DNA of 34,197 nt from an uncultured Eubacteriales bacterium. Its GTDB lineage: Bacteria; Bacillota_I; Bacilli_A; RFN20; CAG-288. The notes under the pieces are model-generated. The model saw only the letters and a list, made by a program, of their open reading frames with translations. It did no database searches and was not told the DNA's origin. The position numbers and the translations under genes were made by a program. Below, in pieces: positions 17,165-26,039 of this stretch. Every line of letters starts with the position of its first letter. Position 1 is the stretch's first letter. The DNA is taken from contig ONBI01000014.1 in assembly GCA_900316035.1 (NCBI GenBank), positions 1-34,197 on the forward strand, given 5' to 3'.

Positions 17165-18097
17165 ATGGGTAAAAAGTGTCTCCTTCTTTGTTTCTCCGGA
17201 ACCGGCAATACGCTGCTTGTCGGAAGAACGATTCAAGCGAAACTTGAGAAACAAGGTTATGACGTTACTCTTTATCGCTATCGGGAACCGAAAGAAGAAA
17301 TTCCGGATCCGAACGCCTTCGATCTGATCGGTTTCGGTTATCCGATCCACGCTTTCAATACACCGGAAGCTTTTCTCCGTTTTGCCTCTTCGCTTCCTGT
17401 TTTGAAAGAAGAAAAAGACAGCTTTCTTTTCAAAGTCAGCGGAGAACCGCTCGCTTTGAATAACGCCTCCAGCGCTTCTTTAGTTCATAAACTGAAAAAG
17501 AAGCATTATCTTGTCAAACAGGAAAAGCATTTCCTGATGCCTTATAACATCATCTTCCGTTTCCCAGATGAAATTGTGAAAAGTATGCTTCTCTATTTGG
17601 AACCTCTCTCCACTCTCTTAGTTCAAAATATCGTGGAGGGAAAAGAAGAGAGGATTCCGTATCCTATAGGACCAAGAATAGTATCTTTGCTCTTCCGTAT
17701 CGAATGGTTGGCACCGAAAGTGAATCATCTCTTTTTCCATAGCGATAAGAAATGTATTCACTGTCATCTCTGTGAAAAGGCCTGTCCGATGCAAGCTATC
17801 TATGAAGATAAAAGAGGAAGAATGAGAGCAAAGCGCTCCTGTGCTCTCTGTATGAACTGCACTATGGTCTGCCCGAAGAATGCGATCCACTTCGGTTTTC
17901 TCAACCACTGGAAAGTCAATGGAGTCTATCCCTATACCAAGATTCTTTCCGATAAGACCATAGAACCCGCAGACTTGAAATCCTTCCGCCACGGTTTCTT
18001 CCACAGCTACCGATCCTACTTTTTAAAACAAGACCGACTGCTTCAGGAAGCAGGTATTCCGCTTCCTGATATCAAGGAGAAGAAAGAAAATGAATAA
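17165..18097 (+). CDS. EFR1-family flavodoxin/ferredoxin protein
   Basis: A 310-residue cytoplasmic redox protein with a flavodoxin-like domain (FMN phosphate loop SGTGNT at 11-16, residues 1-150) and a C-terminal bacterial ferredoxin domain with two 4Fe-4S clusters: C197xxC200xxC203xxxC207P and C226xxC229xxC232xxxC236P. This arrangement is the EFR1 family, whose electron partners are mostly unknown. Its start overlaps no other gene; the divergent polyamine operon begins 122 nt away. Its last 8 nt overlap the next gene (ATGAATAA), so the SDR is translationally coupled and may be its partner. Confidence 0.9.
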   Translation: MGKKCLLLCFSGTGNTLLVGRTIQAKLEKQGYDVTLYRYREPKEEIPDPNAFDLIGFGYPIHAFNTPEAFLRFASSLPVLKEEKDSFLFKVSGEPLALNNASSASLVHKLKKKHYLVKQEKHFLMPYNIIFRFPDEIVKSMLLYLEPLSTLLVQNIVEGKEERIPYPIGPRIVSLLFRIEWLAPKVNHLFFHSDKKCIHCHLCEKACPMQAIYEDKRGRMRAKRSCALCMNCTMVCPKNAIHFGFLNHWKVNGVYPYTKILSDKTIEPADLKSFRHGFFHSYRSYFLKQDRLLQEAGIPLPDIKEKKENE

Positions 18098-19106
18098 GCG
18101 AATCATCCTCACAGGTATTGCCGGACACTTAGGAAAGAATATCCTTCTTCAGCTGAAAGACAAAGGCTATGAAATCCGCGGCCTTGTACATGAAGAAAAC
18201 GAAGAAGCCGAAGTAAGAGAAATCGATCCGGAGGTTGAACTCCTTCACGGAGACGTCCGGAATAAAGATTCCTTACGTTCCCTTTTTGAAGGCTGTGAAA
18301 ACAAAGAAGCCTATCTGATTCATGCTGCATCTAAAGTAGATATTCAACATCAAAGATTGACGAAAGACATGGTGGATATAAACGTGGAAGGAACGAAGAA
18401 CATCTTCTCCTTGGCAAAGGAATTTGGAGTTATTCATTCAGTCTACGTATCTTCCGTGGACTCTTTCAAAGCCATCGGTAAAACCATCTACGAAACCGGT
18501 GTCTATGCGGACGGAAAGAAAGAAGGAGCGTATGCACTTTCCAAAGCGATGGCAAATAACGCCGTCAAAGAATTTCAGAAACAAGGCATGGATATCCGTA
18601 TCGTCTATCCCTGTGGTTTCTTCGGTCCTATGGATAATGGAAAGAATCACCTGAATCAACTATTGCTATCCTATCTCAATGGAAAGATTCCCGGCGTGAT
18701 AAAAGCTAGTTATACCTTTGCGGATGTTCGGGATATTGCGCAGGGAACTCTATCCGCTTTGTTCGAAGGCGAAAGAAACGGAGCATATATCCTCGGAGGA
18801 GAAGTGGTACCGCTAGAAGTTTTTCTCAGAGAAGCAGGCGCTCTCTATTCAAAAGCACCGAAGAAAATCACTGTCTTTCCTCATTGGTTAGCAAGAATCG
18901 GTGTTCCTTTTGTAAAGCTTCATTGTAAACTCACCCATCAGCGTCCTCTCTACACCGGTTTTGCTCTTTCTCTATTAGCTCATGCAAATCTCTTCGATGA
19001 CAGCAAGGCCAGAAAAGAACTGTCCTATTCTCCTCGTTCCATCAAAGATTCTATGAAGGATACCGTCGCTTACTTTGAAGAGCAGGGACTGCTCCAAAAG
19101 AAATAA
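18090..19106 (+). CDS. NAD-dependent epimerase/dehydratase (extended SDR)
   Basis: A 338-residue extended short-chain dehydrogenase, dihydroflavonol-4-reductase-like in overall look. The cofactor loop is TGIAGHLG (8-15), the active-site Tyr and Lys are Y148 and K152 in YALSK, and the catalytic Ser is in the SSVDS region near 121. It probably reduces or epimerises a small carbonyl or sugar substrate in the cytoplasm; the substrate is unknown. The start overlaps the EFR1 stop by 8 nt. Confidence 0.85.
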   Translation: MNKRIILTGIAGHLGKNILLQLKDKGYEIRGLVHEENEEAEVREIDPEVELLHGDVRNKDSLRSLFEGCENKEAYLIHAASKVDIQHQRLTKDMVDINVEGTKNIFSLAKEFGVIHSVYVSSVDSFKAIGKTIYETGVYADGKKEGAYALSKAMANNAVKEFQKQGMDIRIVYPCGFFGPMDNGKNHLNQLLLSYLNGKIPGVIKASYTFADVRDIAQGTLSALFEGERNGAYILGGEVVPLEVFLREAGALYSKAPKKITVFPHWLARIGVPFVKLHCKLTHQRPLYTGFALSLLAHANLFDDSKARKELSYSPRSIKDSMKDTVAYFEEQGLLQKK

Positions 19107-19171
19107 TATCTTTTGTATGAGACAAAGTTAAAAATGTCGACAATATTATTAGTAAAGGACTATTAACCGCT

Positions 19172-20542
19172 ATGGAAATTGCATTATTGATTGTTGCTTC
19201 TCTTGCTTTTCTCCTATCTCTTCTCACTTTGCTTTTGCTTCTGAAGAAGAACAAAGGGAATTCTTTTACTTCTCAAGACAGTCAAAAACTTCTTTCTTCC
19301 TTAGAAGACATGAAGACAAAAGAAACTACCGATATCGCTCTACTGAATAATCGTTTGGATCAGATTTCTTCGAATGTTCAGAAGCAACTCTCCGAAGAAC
19401 TTTCTAAGAACACGATCCAAGAACTTCAGAATCGAAACGAACAGCAGCAGAAGAATAACGAGATCATGAATTCTCTTTCTGCCTCCGTCAATAAGACACT
19501 GCAGGATAACATCGCTTTGCTCCGCTCCTCGATTCAGGAAACCAGCGATAAAGAAACGAAGCGTCTCAGCGATTTCCAAGCCCATCTGAATCAGCAGTTC
19601 CTCTCTTTAAGCGACTCTCTCAATTCCCGTATCGACAATCAGATGAAGACCATTCATCAGAAAGTGGATACTTCTTTGCAGGAAGGATTCAAAGGAACCA
19701 GCGAATCGATGGCAAAGCTTCAGAGTGAACTTTCCGTTCTTCAGGAAGCTCAGAAGAATATCGAAGGACTCAAAGGAGAAATCTCATCCTTAAGTTCCAT
19801 CCTCACCAACAATCAGAAACGCGGTAAATACGGAGAATGGCAGTTAGAGATGTTATTACAAAATATGTTCGGTGATACCAAAGGTATCCTTTATGACACC
19901 CAATACACCCTCAATCCGGAAGTGAGCGAAGAGAAGAGATTACGTCCGGATGCGGTTGTCTTCTTAGATGGCAAAGACCATCATCAGATTATCGCTATTG
20001 ATTCCAAGTTCTCTTTATCCGGAGGAGAAGAACTCTTTACACCGGATTCTTCCTTATCTCCGGAAGAAGAGGAACATGCAAAGAGTTCCTTCAAGAGTGC
20101 CCTCCGTCAAAGAATCCAGGAAACCTCGAAATATGTTCTTCCCGGAACCACCATCGGAGAAGCTATCATGTTCATCCCCGACGATGGCATCTTTGCCTAC
20201 ATTGAAAAAGAATTTCCGGATCTTGTTTCCTTCGCCCAGAAGAACAAAGTCGTTCTCGCCTGTCCAACGATACTCGATCCCCTCTTAGCTTCTTTCCGTC
20301 TTTTCCAAATCAACCATGAAAGAATGAAGAATGTCGATAAGATCTCGAAAGCTATCGATGACTTAAGCAAGGACTTCAAGAACTTCTTACCGCGTTGGGA
20401 AGACTTAAACAAACGTATCCAGTCTCTTACCGATAGCAGCAACAAGTTCTCTATCACCGTCAATAAGATCAACAACCGCTTCAGCGATATCTCTCATTCC
20501 GAAATCGAGAATCCGGACGAAAACAACAGCCTTCCGGATTGA
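19172..20542 (+). CDS. rmuC: DNA recombination protein RmuC
   Basis: A 456-residue RmuC homologue. An N-terminal TM anchor (residues 3-24) is followed by a long Gln/Asn-rich coiled coil (about 30-215) and the conserved RmuC nuclease-like domain: GKYGEWQLE, RPDAVVFL, IAIDSKFSL with the D-x-K pair, and FIPDDGIFAYIE. RmuC limits inversions between short inverted repeats in E. coli; biochemical activity is not firmly established. The start ATG 19172 is 65 nt downstream of the SDR gene, with no terminator seen between them. Confidence 0.93.
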   Translation: MEIALLIVASLAFLLSLLTLLLLLKKNKGNSFTSQDSQKLLSSLEDMKTKETTDIALLNNRLDQISSNVQKQLSEELSKNTIQELQNRNEQQQKNNEIMNSLSASVNKTLQDNIALLRSSIQETSDKETKRLSDFQAHLNQQFLSLSDSLNSRIDNQMKTIHQKVDTSLQEGFKGTSESMAKLQSELSVLQEAQKNIEGLKGEISSLSSILTNNQKRGKYGEWQLEMLLQNMFGDTKGILYDTQYTLNPEVSEEKRLRPDAVVFLDGKDHHQIIAIDSKFSLSGGEELFTPDSSLSPEEEEHAKSSFKSALRQRIQETSKYVLPGTTIGEAIMFIPDDGIFAYIEKEFPDLVSFAQKNKVVLACPTILDPLLASFRLFQINHERMKNVDKISKAIDDLSKDFKNFLPRWEDLNKRIQSLTDSSNKFSITVNKINNRFSDISHSEIENPDENNSLPD

Positions 20543-20590
20543 AGAAATGAGTTTCAAAAATTTATACTATTCGCAAGGAGAAAACTGAAT

Positions 20591-21604
20591 ATGGCAGAAA
20601 ACAGACCGACCGCCGGAACCGACGGCAATATCTATATCCCCTATTCCGAAAGAAAAGGAAACGAATCCATCGTCTATTTCACCCGCGATTTATCCGCTCA
20701 GGGTCTCATCAAAATGTATGAGAAAGTGAACGGAAACATCCATGGAAAGGTCGGCGTCAAAGTCCATACCGGTGAACAGCACGGACCGAACATCATCCCC
20801 CGTTCCTGGGTCAAAGCTCTGATGGAGAAAGATTTAGAAGGCGCCCATATCGTTGAAACGAACACCTATTACGATGGAGACCGTTACACTACCGAGAAGC
20901 ATCGTAAGACTTTAGAGATCAACGGATGGACTTTTGCTCCGGTTGATATCCTCGATGAATTCGGTACCGCGATGCTTCCGGTCAAGAACGGAAAATGGTT
21001 CACCGAGATGTCGGTAGGAAAAAATCTTCTCAACTACGATTCCTTAGTCGTTCTCACGCATTTCAAAGGCCATACACAGGGTGGGTTCGGTGGTTCCAAT
21101 AAGAATATCGGTATCGGCTGTGCCGATGGCAGAATCGGTAAAGCGATGATCCATACCACTCCCGGAAGTTCGGATCAGTGGGATATCAAGACCGAGGAGT
21201 TCATGGAACGGATCTGCGAAAGCAGCAAGGCTACCTGTGATTTCTTCGGAAAGAACATCACCTTTGTCAACGTGATGCGGAATATGTCGGTCTCCTGCGA
21301 CTGTGAAGGGCTTGCCGCTGCTCCGGTCGTCACGCCGAATGTCGGTATCTTAGCCTCCACCGATATCTTAGCGATCGATCAGGCCTGCGTGGATCTGGTC
21401 TATAGTATGAAGCCGGAAGAGAAGAAGGCATTAGTAGAACGTATCGAATCGAGACATGGTCTCCGTCAGCTCACCTATATGAAAGAATTAGGCATGGGCA
21501 ATAACCGTTATGTTCTTCTCGATTCCGATCATGACGATATCCGTATCACTCCTCAGAATGCTGTCAAGGATCTCAAGCCTTGGACTCCGGATGGACAGAT
21601 GTAG
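20591..21604 (+). CDS. DUF362 domain protein
   Basis: A 337-residue protein of the DUF362 family: KVGVKVHTGE and THFKGHTQGGFGGSNKNIGIG, then the later LASTDILAIDQACVD block. The ferredoxin module attached in some family members is absent. Function is unknown; some relatives are annotated as iron-sulfur or redox proteins. AAGGAG sits upstream of the ATG, and the gene follows rmuC by 48 nt. A terminator follows at 21622-21656. Confidence 0.85.
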   Translation: MAENRPTAGTDGNIYIPYSERKGNESIVYFTRDLSAQGLIKMYEKVNGNIHGKVGVKVHTGEQHGPNIIPRSWVKALMEKDLEGAHIVETNTYYDGDRYTTEKHRKTLEINGWTFAPVDILDEFGTAMLPVKNGKWFTEMSVGKNLLNYDSLVVLTHFKGHTQGGFGGSNKNIGIGCADGRIGKAMIHTTPGSSDQWDIKTEEFMERICESSKATCDFFGKNITFVNVMRNMSVSCDCEGLAAAPVVTPNVGILASTDILAIDQACVDLVYSMKPEEKKALVERIESRHGLRQLTYMKELGMGNNRYVLLDSDHDDIRITPQNAVKDLKPWTPDGQM

Positions 21605-21621
21605 AAAGGATTCTATCGAGT

Positions 21622-21656
21622 GAAAGTGTCGCTTCGGAAGAGGCGACCTTTCTTTT
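21622..21656 (+). terminator. Intrinsic terminator
   Basis: GAAAG(T)GTCGC pairs with GCGAC-CTTTC with one bulged base and is followed by TTTTG, 18 nt after the DUF362 stop codon. A second small hairpin, ACGATA-TT-TATCGT at 21677-21690, has a T-run on its minus-strand side. Confidence 0.7.
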
Positions 21657-21823
21657 GCAGTTCAATTTAGAAAAAGACGATATTTATCGTGTTTTCCTGT
21701 TTTCTGTTTCGAAATTCGGTAGTAATACACCCGCGTAAACAAAGCGACATTTTTGTTCCAGAAGATGTCTTCTCATCCTCCTTCTTGAAAGGATTTGCCA
21801 AAATAGCAAAAGAGGTAACGATT

Positions 21824-22504
21824 ATGCATGGCGGAAAAAGAGCAGAGGATAGTTCGTTAGAAAAATATACACCGAATCCATGGAGCATCTATGACCGTAT
21901 CAGCTCGGTCAAACTCCACAATGTCAACGGACAGAAAGGAAAAGAAGAAGTCTTTAAAGGTATCCTGATTGGTCAAAGGCAGATTATGGGAATCAAGGAT
22001 AGTTATGTGGTTCCGATTCTCACTGGGTTAGCAATCATCGCTTTGGGTTTTGCTTTTATCAGCAAATTCTTTGTCAAAGATGATAACGATAAGACCACAA
22101 GTCTTTCTCCTGCTTTCTGGATTCTGGAACTATTTTTCTTCCTTGCCGGTTTAGCAATCGGCGGTTATCTCCTTTATCAGGGAATCAAAGGAAGAAAATA
22201 TAACCGGGAACACGGAATGTCAGCTATCTATCTGGACCCCGAGAAGAGGGTGATTGCTATCCGCGATATCCAAGGACCGGATCTCGTTCTTCCGATGTCA
22301 CAAATTTTCTCTTTCTTCCGTCTTTCTGCTTTTGAACTGACGATCTCCGGTATCGGTTTAAAGATCTTTCCTCGCCTTATCCTTCACTATGTAGGGAAAG
22401 ACGGAAAGAAGCATTGGGAGATTGTTCATTTCCTCGATAAACCAGAAGAAGTCGTCCATATCTTCGATGCGATCAATAACGAGTATCGGGGAGAAGAGAA
22501 GTAA
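21824..22504 (+). CDS. Two-TM membrane protein of unknown function
   Basis: A 226-residue protein I do not recognise. It has a polar N-terminal 60 residues, TM1 at about 61-83, a short acidic loop, TM2 at about 97-120, and a C-terminal soluble domain of about 105 residues rich in beta-prone segments (AIYLDPEKRVIAIRDI, VLPMSQIFSFF), which could be a PH-like domain. The start at 21824 is chosen because AAAGAGG lies 8 nt upstream; the frame opens 45 codons earlier without a site. It is flanked by terminators on both sides. Confidence 0.75.
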   Translation: MHGGKRAEDSSLEKYTPNPWSIYDRISSVKLHNVNGQKGKEEVFKGILIGQRQIMGIKDSYVVPILTGLAIIALGFAFISKFFVKDDNDKTTSLSPAFWILELFFFLAGLAIGGYLLYQGIKGRKYNREHGMSAIYLDPEKRVIAIRDIQGPDLVLPMSQIFSFFRLSAFELTISGIGLKIFPRLILHYVGKDGKKHWEIVHFLDKPEEVVHIFDAINNEYRGEEK

Positions 22505-22508
22505 GTGA

Positions 22509-22567
22509 AAAAGGCGGAACATATCTTCAGAATCTTTGTTCAAAGGATTGTTCCGTCTTTTCCTTTT
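22509..22567 (+). terminator. Intrinsic terminator between convergent genes
   Basis: AAAAGGCGGAACA (22509-22521) pairs with TGTTCCGTCTTTT (22549-22561) with one G-T pair, followed by CCTTTT. It also lies just downstream of the minus-strand ABC transporter gene. Confidence 0.75.
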
Positions 22568-22587
22568 GTCTATAGAATGGATTTCTT

Positions 22588-24228
22588 CTATTTTCTTTCT
22601 TCTACCAGTTCCAGTTTCTTATCCTGAAATTGATAGTGATAATCAAAAGAGATGTCTTCTACATTCTTCAATTGATGAGAAATCAGAATAATGGTTTTAT
22701 CTTTTATCTCTTTGAGAGATTGAAGAATGATATCCGTATTCTCTTTATCCAAAGAGGAAGTGACTTCATCCAGAAGCAGAATCTCCCGGTTCAGATAAAG
22801 AGCTCTCGCTAAGGAGATGCGTTGCATCTCTCCTAAAGAGATCTTGTTATCAAAATCATTGAGAGTAGTATCGAATCCTCTTTTTTCCACAAAGGATTCT
22901 AATCCACAGGAGTGGATAACTTCTTCAAGCCGCTTCTTATCCGGTTTAGCAAAGAGAGTGATGTTCTCTTGGAGCGTCCCTAAGAAAAGTGTCGGAGTCT
23001 GTGGGCAATAGGCGATAGAAGGAGAAACCTTCTTTCCCTCTTCGGTTATAAAGAGGATTTTTCCTCCTTCCGGTTTCCGATATCCTAACAGACATTCGAA
23101 CAAGGTTGTTTTTCCGCTTCCGCTTTCTCCGGTGATAAGGACTTTCGAGCCGAAGGGAATCGAACAGGAGACATCCTCTAAAAGAACTCTTTCCTGGAAA
23201 CGGATAGTCAAATGGGACAGAGTTAAATCTGGAGCATTGTTTTCCAGTTGTTTTTCTTCTGTTGCTGAAGTAGAAGGGTTCGGTATCTTCTCTATCTTAG
23301 TAAGAACATCTCTATAACTTCTCATCTCTAAGGCAGAAGAGACGATCTGAGTAAGAGGGTTATAGATATCGGAGCTGATGGAAAGCAAAGCGACGGAGAC
23401 GGAAAGAGTACACATATTATTCAGGTAAAGAATACCGGCTAAGAAGAAAGAACCGATTTCTAGGAACATGACGAAGAAATACATGCTTCCGTTTTCGTAT
23501 CCGTAGGTTTTCCACAGACGATTCTGTTTCTTCTCAACCCGGAAGGTTTCCTCGTTGTTCTTCTCTGCGAATCTTTCTTCGGCATTCCCGTTCTGGAGAA
23601 CTCTCTTTCCGCGGAAAGCATTCCCGAGGAAAGAAGAATAAGAAAGATTCTCATCCGATAATTCGTTTCTCTGTTTTGCTAACGGACGACTATAGAGATT
23701 CGGAACAAGAACAACCACAACCGCAAGAGCGAGCATGACCGAAGCGAGGATCGGATTCAGGATCATGGAAATAACTAAGGCAGAAACAAAGGTGAAAGAA
23801 TAAGAAATCATATCCAGGCAAGGAAGAAAATACGTATCCAAAGCATGTTCTACATCTTTCTGAATCAAGGTTAGAGAACGGGAAGATATCTCCGTGTTTT
23901 CTTCGTTATCGGTATCGAAAAGAATACGGCGGACAACATCATCCTTATAAGCTTTCAAAGCATGGTTTGCGGTTTTATTGGAAAGGTAGAAATTCCAGAC
24001 GATGAAGATGGCGCAGACAGCAATATAAAGAAGACCGATCAGTCCCATCCACAGAGCATCTTGAAGAGTACAACCTTTGGAAAGAGCATCTAAGAAGTAA
24101 TAGATCAGCAAAGAGACCCCTGTCTGAAAAAGAGCATTCAGAAGTTTGATAAGGATAAGAAAAACCATGTTACCCTTATTCGCAAAAAGATATTTCTGCA
24201 GGATCTTCGGCCTGGTTTCTTTCTTCAT
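22588..24228 (-). CDS. ABC transporter, fused permease and ATP-binding half-transporter
   Basis: A 546-residue exporter-type ABC protein: six TM segments in the first about 300 residues, then an ATPase with Walker A GESGSGKTT (367-375), a non-canonical signature LGEMQ at 465-469 in place of LSGGQ, Walker B LLLDE (D487, E488) and a switch His in LISHQ. It should work as a homodimer or with an unseen partner; the substrate is unknown. ATG 24228 is chosen with AAGGAG 10 nt upstream; an ATG 9 nt earlier is too close to the site. It is probably the original downstream neighbour of ssrA, now separated from it by the island. Confidence 0.88.
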   Translation of the reverse strand: MKKETRPKILQKYLFANKGNMVFLILIKLLNALFQTGVSLLIYYFLDALSKGCTLQDALWMGLIGLLYIAVCAIFIVWNFYLSNKTANHALKAYKDDVVRRILFDTDNEENTEISSRSLTLIQKDVEHALDTYFLPCLDMISYSFTFVSALVISMILNPILASVMLALAVVVVLVPNLYSRPLAKQRNELSDENLSYSSFLGNAFRGKRVLQNGNAEERFAEKNNEETFRVEKKQNRLWKTYGYENGSMYFFVMFLEIGSFFLAGILYLNNMCTLSVSVALLSISSDIYNPLTQIVSSALEMRSYRDVLTKIEKIPNPSTSATEEKQLENNAPDLTLSHLTIRFQERVLLEDVSCSIPFGSKVLITGESGSGKTTLFECLLGYRKPEGGKILFITEEGKKVSPSIAYCPQTPTLFLGTLQENITLFAKPDKKRLEEVIHSCGLESFVEKRGFDTTLNDFDNKISLGEMQRISLARALYLNREILLLDEVTSSLDKENTDIILQSLKEIKDKTIILISHQLKNVEDISFDYHYQFQDKKLELVEERK

Positions 24229-24318
24229 GCAACCCATGCTCCTTTTGTTGAGGCAAGTGATTCCCTTAGGAAACAAATATATCCCGATTCCTTTGCCTAT
24301 GGGCCTCTCTTTGATAAG

Positions 24319-24372
24319 ATTATACGCTTTTACTTCTTCTTCAAAAAAGAGTAAGTGGAATCACTCCACTTA
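24319..24372 (-). promoter_or_regulatory. ABC transporter promoter region with upstream hairpin
   Basis: On the minus strand TATAAT (24319-24324) lies about 90 nt upstream of the ABC start, with a poor -35 (TTTTGA, 16 nt away). Just upstream is a perfect hairpin TAAGTGGA-ATCAC-TCCACTTA (24352-24372) followed on the minus strand by CTCTTTTTTG. This hairpin is either a second terminator for transcripts coming from the right or an operator. Confidence 0.5.
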
Positions 24373-24430
24373 GAAAAGGTAAAGCAGAGAATCCTTTTCA
24401 AAATGTCGGAAAGATAATCACTTAAGAAAA

Positions 24431-24463
24431 GAAAAAATCGAACCCTACCGAAGTAGAGTTCGA
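24431..24463 (-). terminator. Displaced original ssrA terminator (probable)
   Basis: On the minus strand an 11-bp stem with one G-U pair and a TTCG tetraloop (24438-24463) is followed by TTTTTTC. It sits 13 nt past a tmRNA-like CCA end (24478-24480), which is where the terminator of ssrA would be expected before the island inserted. Confidence 0.65.
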
Positions 24464-24501
24464 CAATGATTCAAAATGGTGGAGATGACGGGAGGCGAAC
24501 C
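24455..24501. other. Left attachment-like site (att A) with tmRNA 3'-end copy
   Basis: The core ATGGTGGA (24476-24483) is flanked by AGAGTTCGAC on the left and GGCGAACC on the right. The right half matches the tmRNA 3' end at 30700-30726 except for one G/T change, and weaker similarity (CAGGAATC) continues to about 24522. The left half matches the left arm of site B (GATTCAAAATGGTGGA). This is read as the chromosomal left boundary of the island. Confidence 0.65.
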
Positions 24502-24554
24502 TAAGCGCAAATTGATGCAGGAATCCGCATTGGCAGCACCAAAGCGATTTCAAT

Positions 24555-24602
24555 TTACTGAGACGCTTACTGGGACATTTACTGAGGCATTTACTGGGAC
24601 AT
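24555..24602 (+). repeat. Four tandem 12-bp repeats upstream of the AlbA_2 gene
   Basis: Four units, TTACTGAGACGC, TTACTGGGACAT, TTACTGAGGCAT and TTACTGGGACAT, run without gaps and end about 15 nt before the ribosome binding site. They could be operators. They are close inverted copies of a 12-nt repeat inside the gene (25752-25787). Confidence 0.8.
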
Positions 24603-24632
24603 ATTTTATAATCATTGAGGAGGTAAATCGAA

Positions 24633-25985
24633 ATGAACCTTGGTAAGGAATCCGAATGGACCGAATTCAAAAAGAGCACGGCGGAACGCAAAGAAGCCAT
24701 GGATGATGTGGCAAGCATCCTGAATAAACATAAAGCAGGGACGCTCTATTTTGGTGTGGCTCCCAATGGGGAAGTGATCGGCCAGGATATCTCAGCTAAT
24801 TCTTTGAATGATGTCGCCGTCGCTTTCAAAGAAGCTCTAAAGCCAATGGTTTACCCCACCATAGAGGAAATCGTTTGGGAGGGGAAGCATGTAATCAAAG
24901 CCTCTTTCTCGGGTTTAGAGGGCCCCTATTCCTCTTACGGAAGATATTACAAACGAGTATTCGATCGAACCGAGGAGATGTCTCCGGAAGAGCTGAGAAG
25001 GGCGATGGCGGAAAGCGATAAGGAATCCTTTTGGGAGAACAATCTCACATCTTATGGTATGGAGCGAGTCGATGAGAAAAGGGTTCATTCCTTCTATCAG
25101 CGGGCAACGTCGTGTGGGCGCTTGGAGGAAATGTCGGCCTATGATCCTGAGAGTCTCCTTACCGGCCTTGGGTTGCTGAAAGACGGAAAGCTGACCAATG
25201 CCGGACATTATCTTTTTGGGAACGATGGTCCTATCCTTCTCAAAAAAGCTGTCTATGTCACGGATGAAAGAATCTCCTTCGCCGATATTTCGAGAAGCGA
25301 GGGCAATATCTACGATTGCATCGAAGATGCGATGCTCTATATCAAGGAACATATGGATTGGAGAGTCGAAGGCCTGGAAGGGACATCGAGAATCGAGGTT
25401 CCGGAAGTTCCAGTGGACGCCATCCGCGAAATCGCCGTCAACACTTTCGCCCATGCCGATTACCGGTCCGACTATGAGCATGAGATTGACATCACGCCGA
25501 CTCGAATCGAAATCTACAATCCCGGAAGTTTTCCGAGCGACTTCAAACCGGAGGATTTCGCCGAAAAACAGAACCGCTCCCTGCCACGGAACAAAACGAT
25601 ACTTGATGTCTTATACAAATCCAAGGATGTCGAAGTTTTCGGCTCGGGTTTCCGAAAGACCTATCATGCATGCAAAGAAGCAGGAACAAAGACCGACTAT
25701 GAAATATCCCCCGATGGTTTTACTTTTGTTTTCTTCCGGCTGCAGAGAGAAAACGTCCCAGTAAATGTCTCGGCAAATGTCCCGGAAAACCGCCTTTCTC
25801 CCTCAGCGCGAAAAGTCCTAACCTTGCTTAAGGAGAATCCTGTGGTGAACTCCTCCACGCTTGCCTTGGAGCTAAACAGGACAAGGAAAACTGTTACGCG
25901 GGCGTTAAAAGAATTGAAAGACGCCGGTTTCATCAAGCGAATCGGATCCGATAAGACCGGCTATTGGGAAGTCCTGAAAAGATAG
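24633..25985 (+). CDS. AlbA_2 / GHKL ATPase-like / winged-helix putative DNA-binding protein
   Basis: A 450-residue protein of the RecG-like putative transcriptional regulator group. It has an AlbA_2 (schlafen-type) domain at 1-120 with ESEWTEFKKS and TLYFGV, a HATPase_c_4-like domain with EIAVNTFAHADY (about 266-277) and IEIYNPG, a linker of three 4-residue repeats (NVPV-NVSA-NVPE, 374-385), and a winged-helix domain at about 392-446. The start has GAGGAGG upstream. It is the only intact gene of the left island segment, and upstream 12-bp repeats suggest autoregulation. Genes of this type are frequent on mobile elements and in defence islands; the actual role here is unknown. Confidence 0.85.
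   Translation: MNLGKESEWTEFKKSTAERKEAMDDVASILNKHKAGTLYFGVAPNGEVIGQDISANSLNDVAVAFKEALKPMVYPTIEEIVWEGKHVIKASFSGLEGPYSSYGRYYKRVFDRTEEMSPEELRRAMAESDKESFWENNLTSYGMERVDEKRVHSFYQRATSCGRLEEMSAYDPESLLTGLGLLKDGKLTNAGHYLFGNDGPILLKKAVYVTDERISFADISRSEGNIYDCIEDAMLYIKEHMDWRVEGLEGTSRIEVPEVPVDAIREIAVNTFAHADYRSDYEHEIDITPTRIEIYNPGSFPSDFKPEDFAEKQNRSLPRNKTILDVLYKSKDVEVFGSGFRKTYHACKEAGTKTDYEISPDGFTFVFFRLQRENVPVNVSANVPENRLSPSARKVLTLLKENPVVNSSTLALELNRTRKTVTRALKELKDAGFIKRIGSDKTGYWEVLKR
25752..25787 (+). repeat. Three tandem 12-nt coding repeats, inverted relative to 24555-24602
   Basis: Units AACGTCCCAGTA, AATGTCTCGGCA and AATGTCCCGGAA encode the NVPV-NVSA-NVPE linker of the AlbA_2 protein. Their reverse complements nearly match the promoter repeats 1.15 kb upstream. 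Confidence 0.8.
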
Positions 25986-26039
25986 GGCAAAAGCAAAGAA
26001 AAAACGGGGCTTTTAACCTCGCAGTTCCGTTATTTTGGC

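Noticed and set aside
24478..24522. Second tmRNA gene
   Set aside because: Only the 3' end is present, with changes in the T-arm (GGTTCGCC) and no 5' half or tag frame; it is an insertion-site remnant.
24555..24602. CRISPR array
   Set aside because: Units are 12 bp and directly adjacent, with no spacers and no cas genes.
24422..24718. Minus-strand 98-codon frame over the left att region
   Set aside because: Crosses the ssrA-like remnant, the repeats and the AlbA_2 start; it is explained by the 12-bp repeat lacking stops in this frame.
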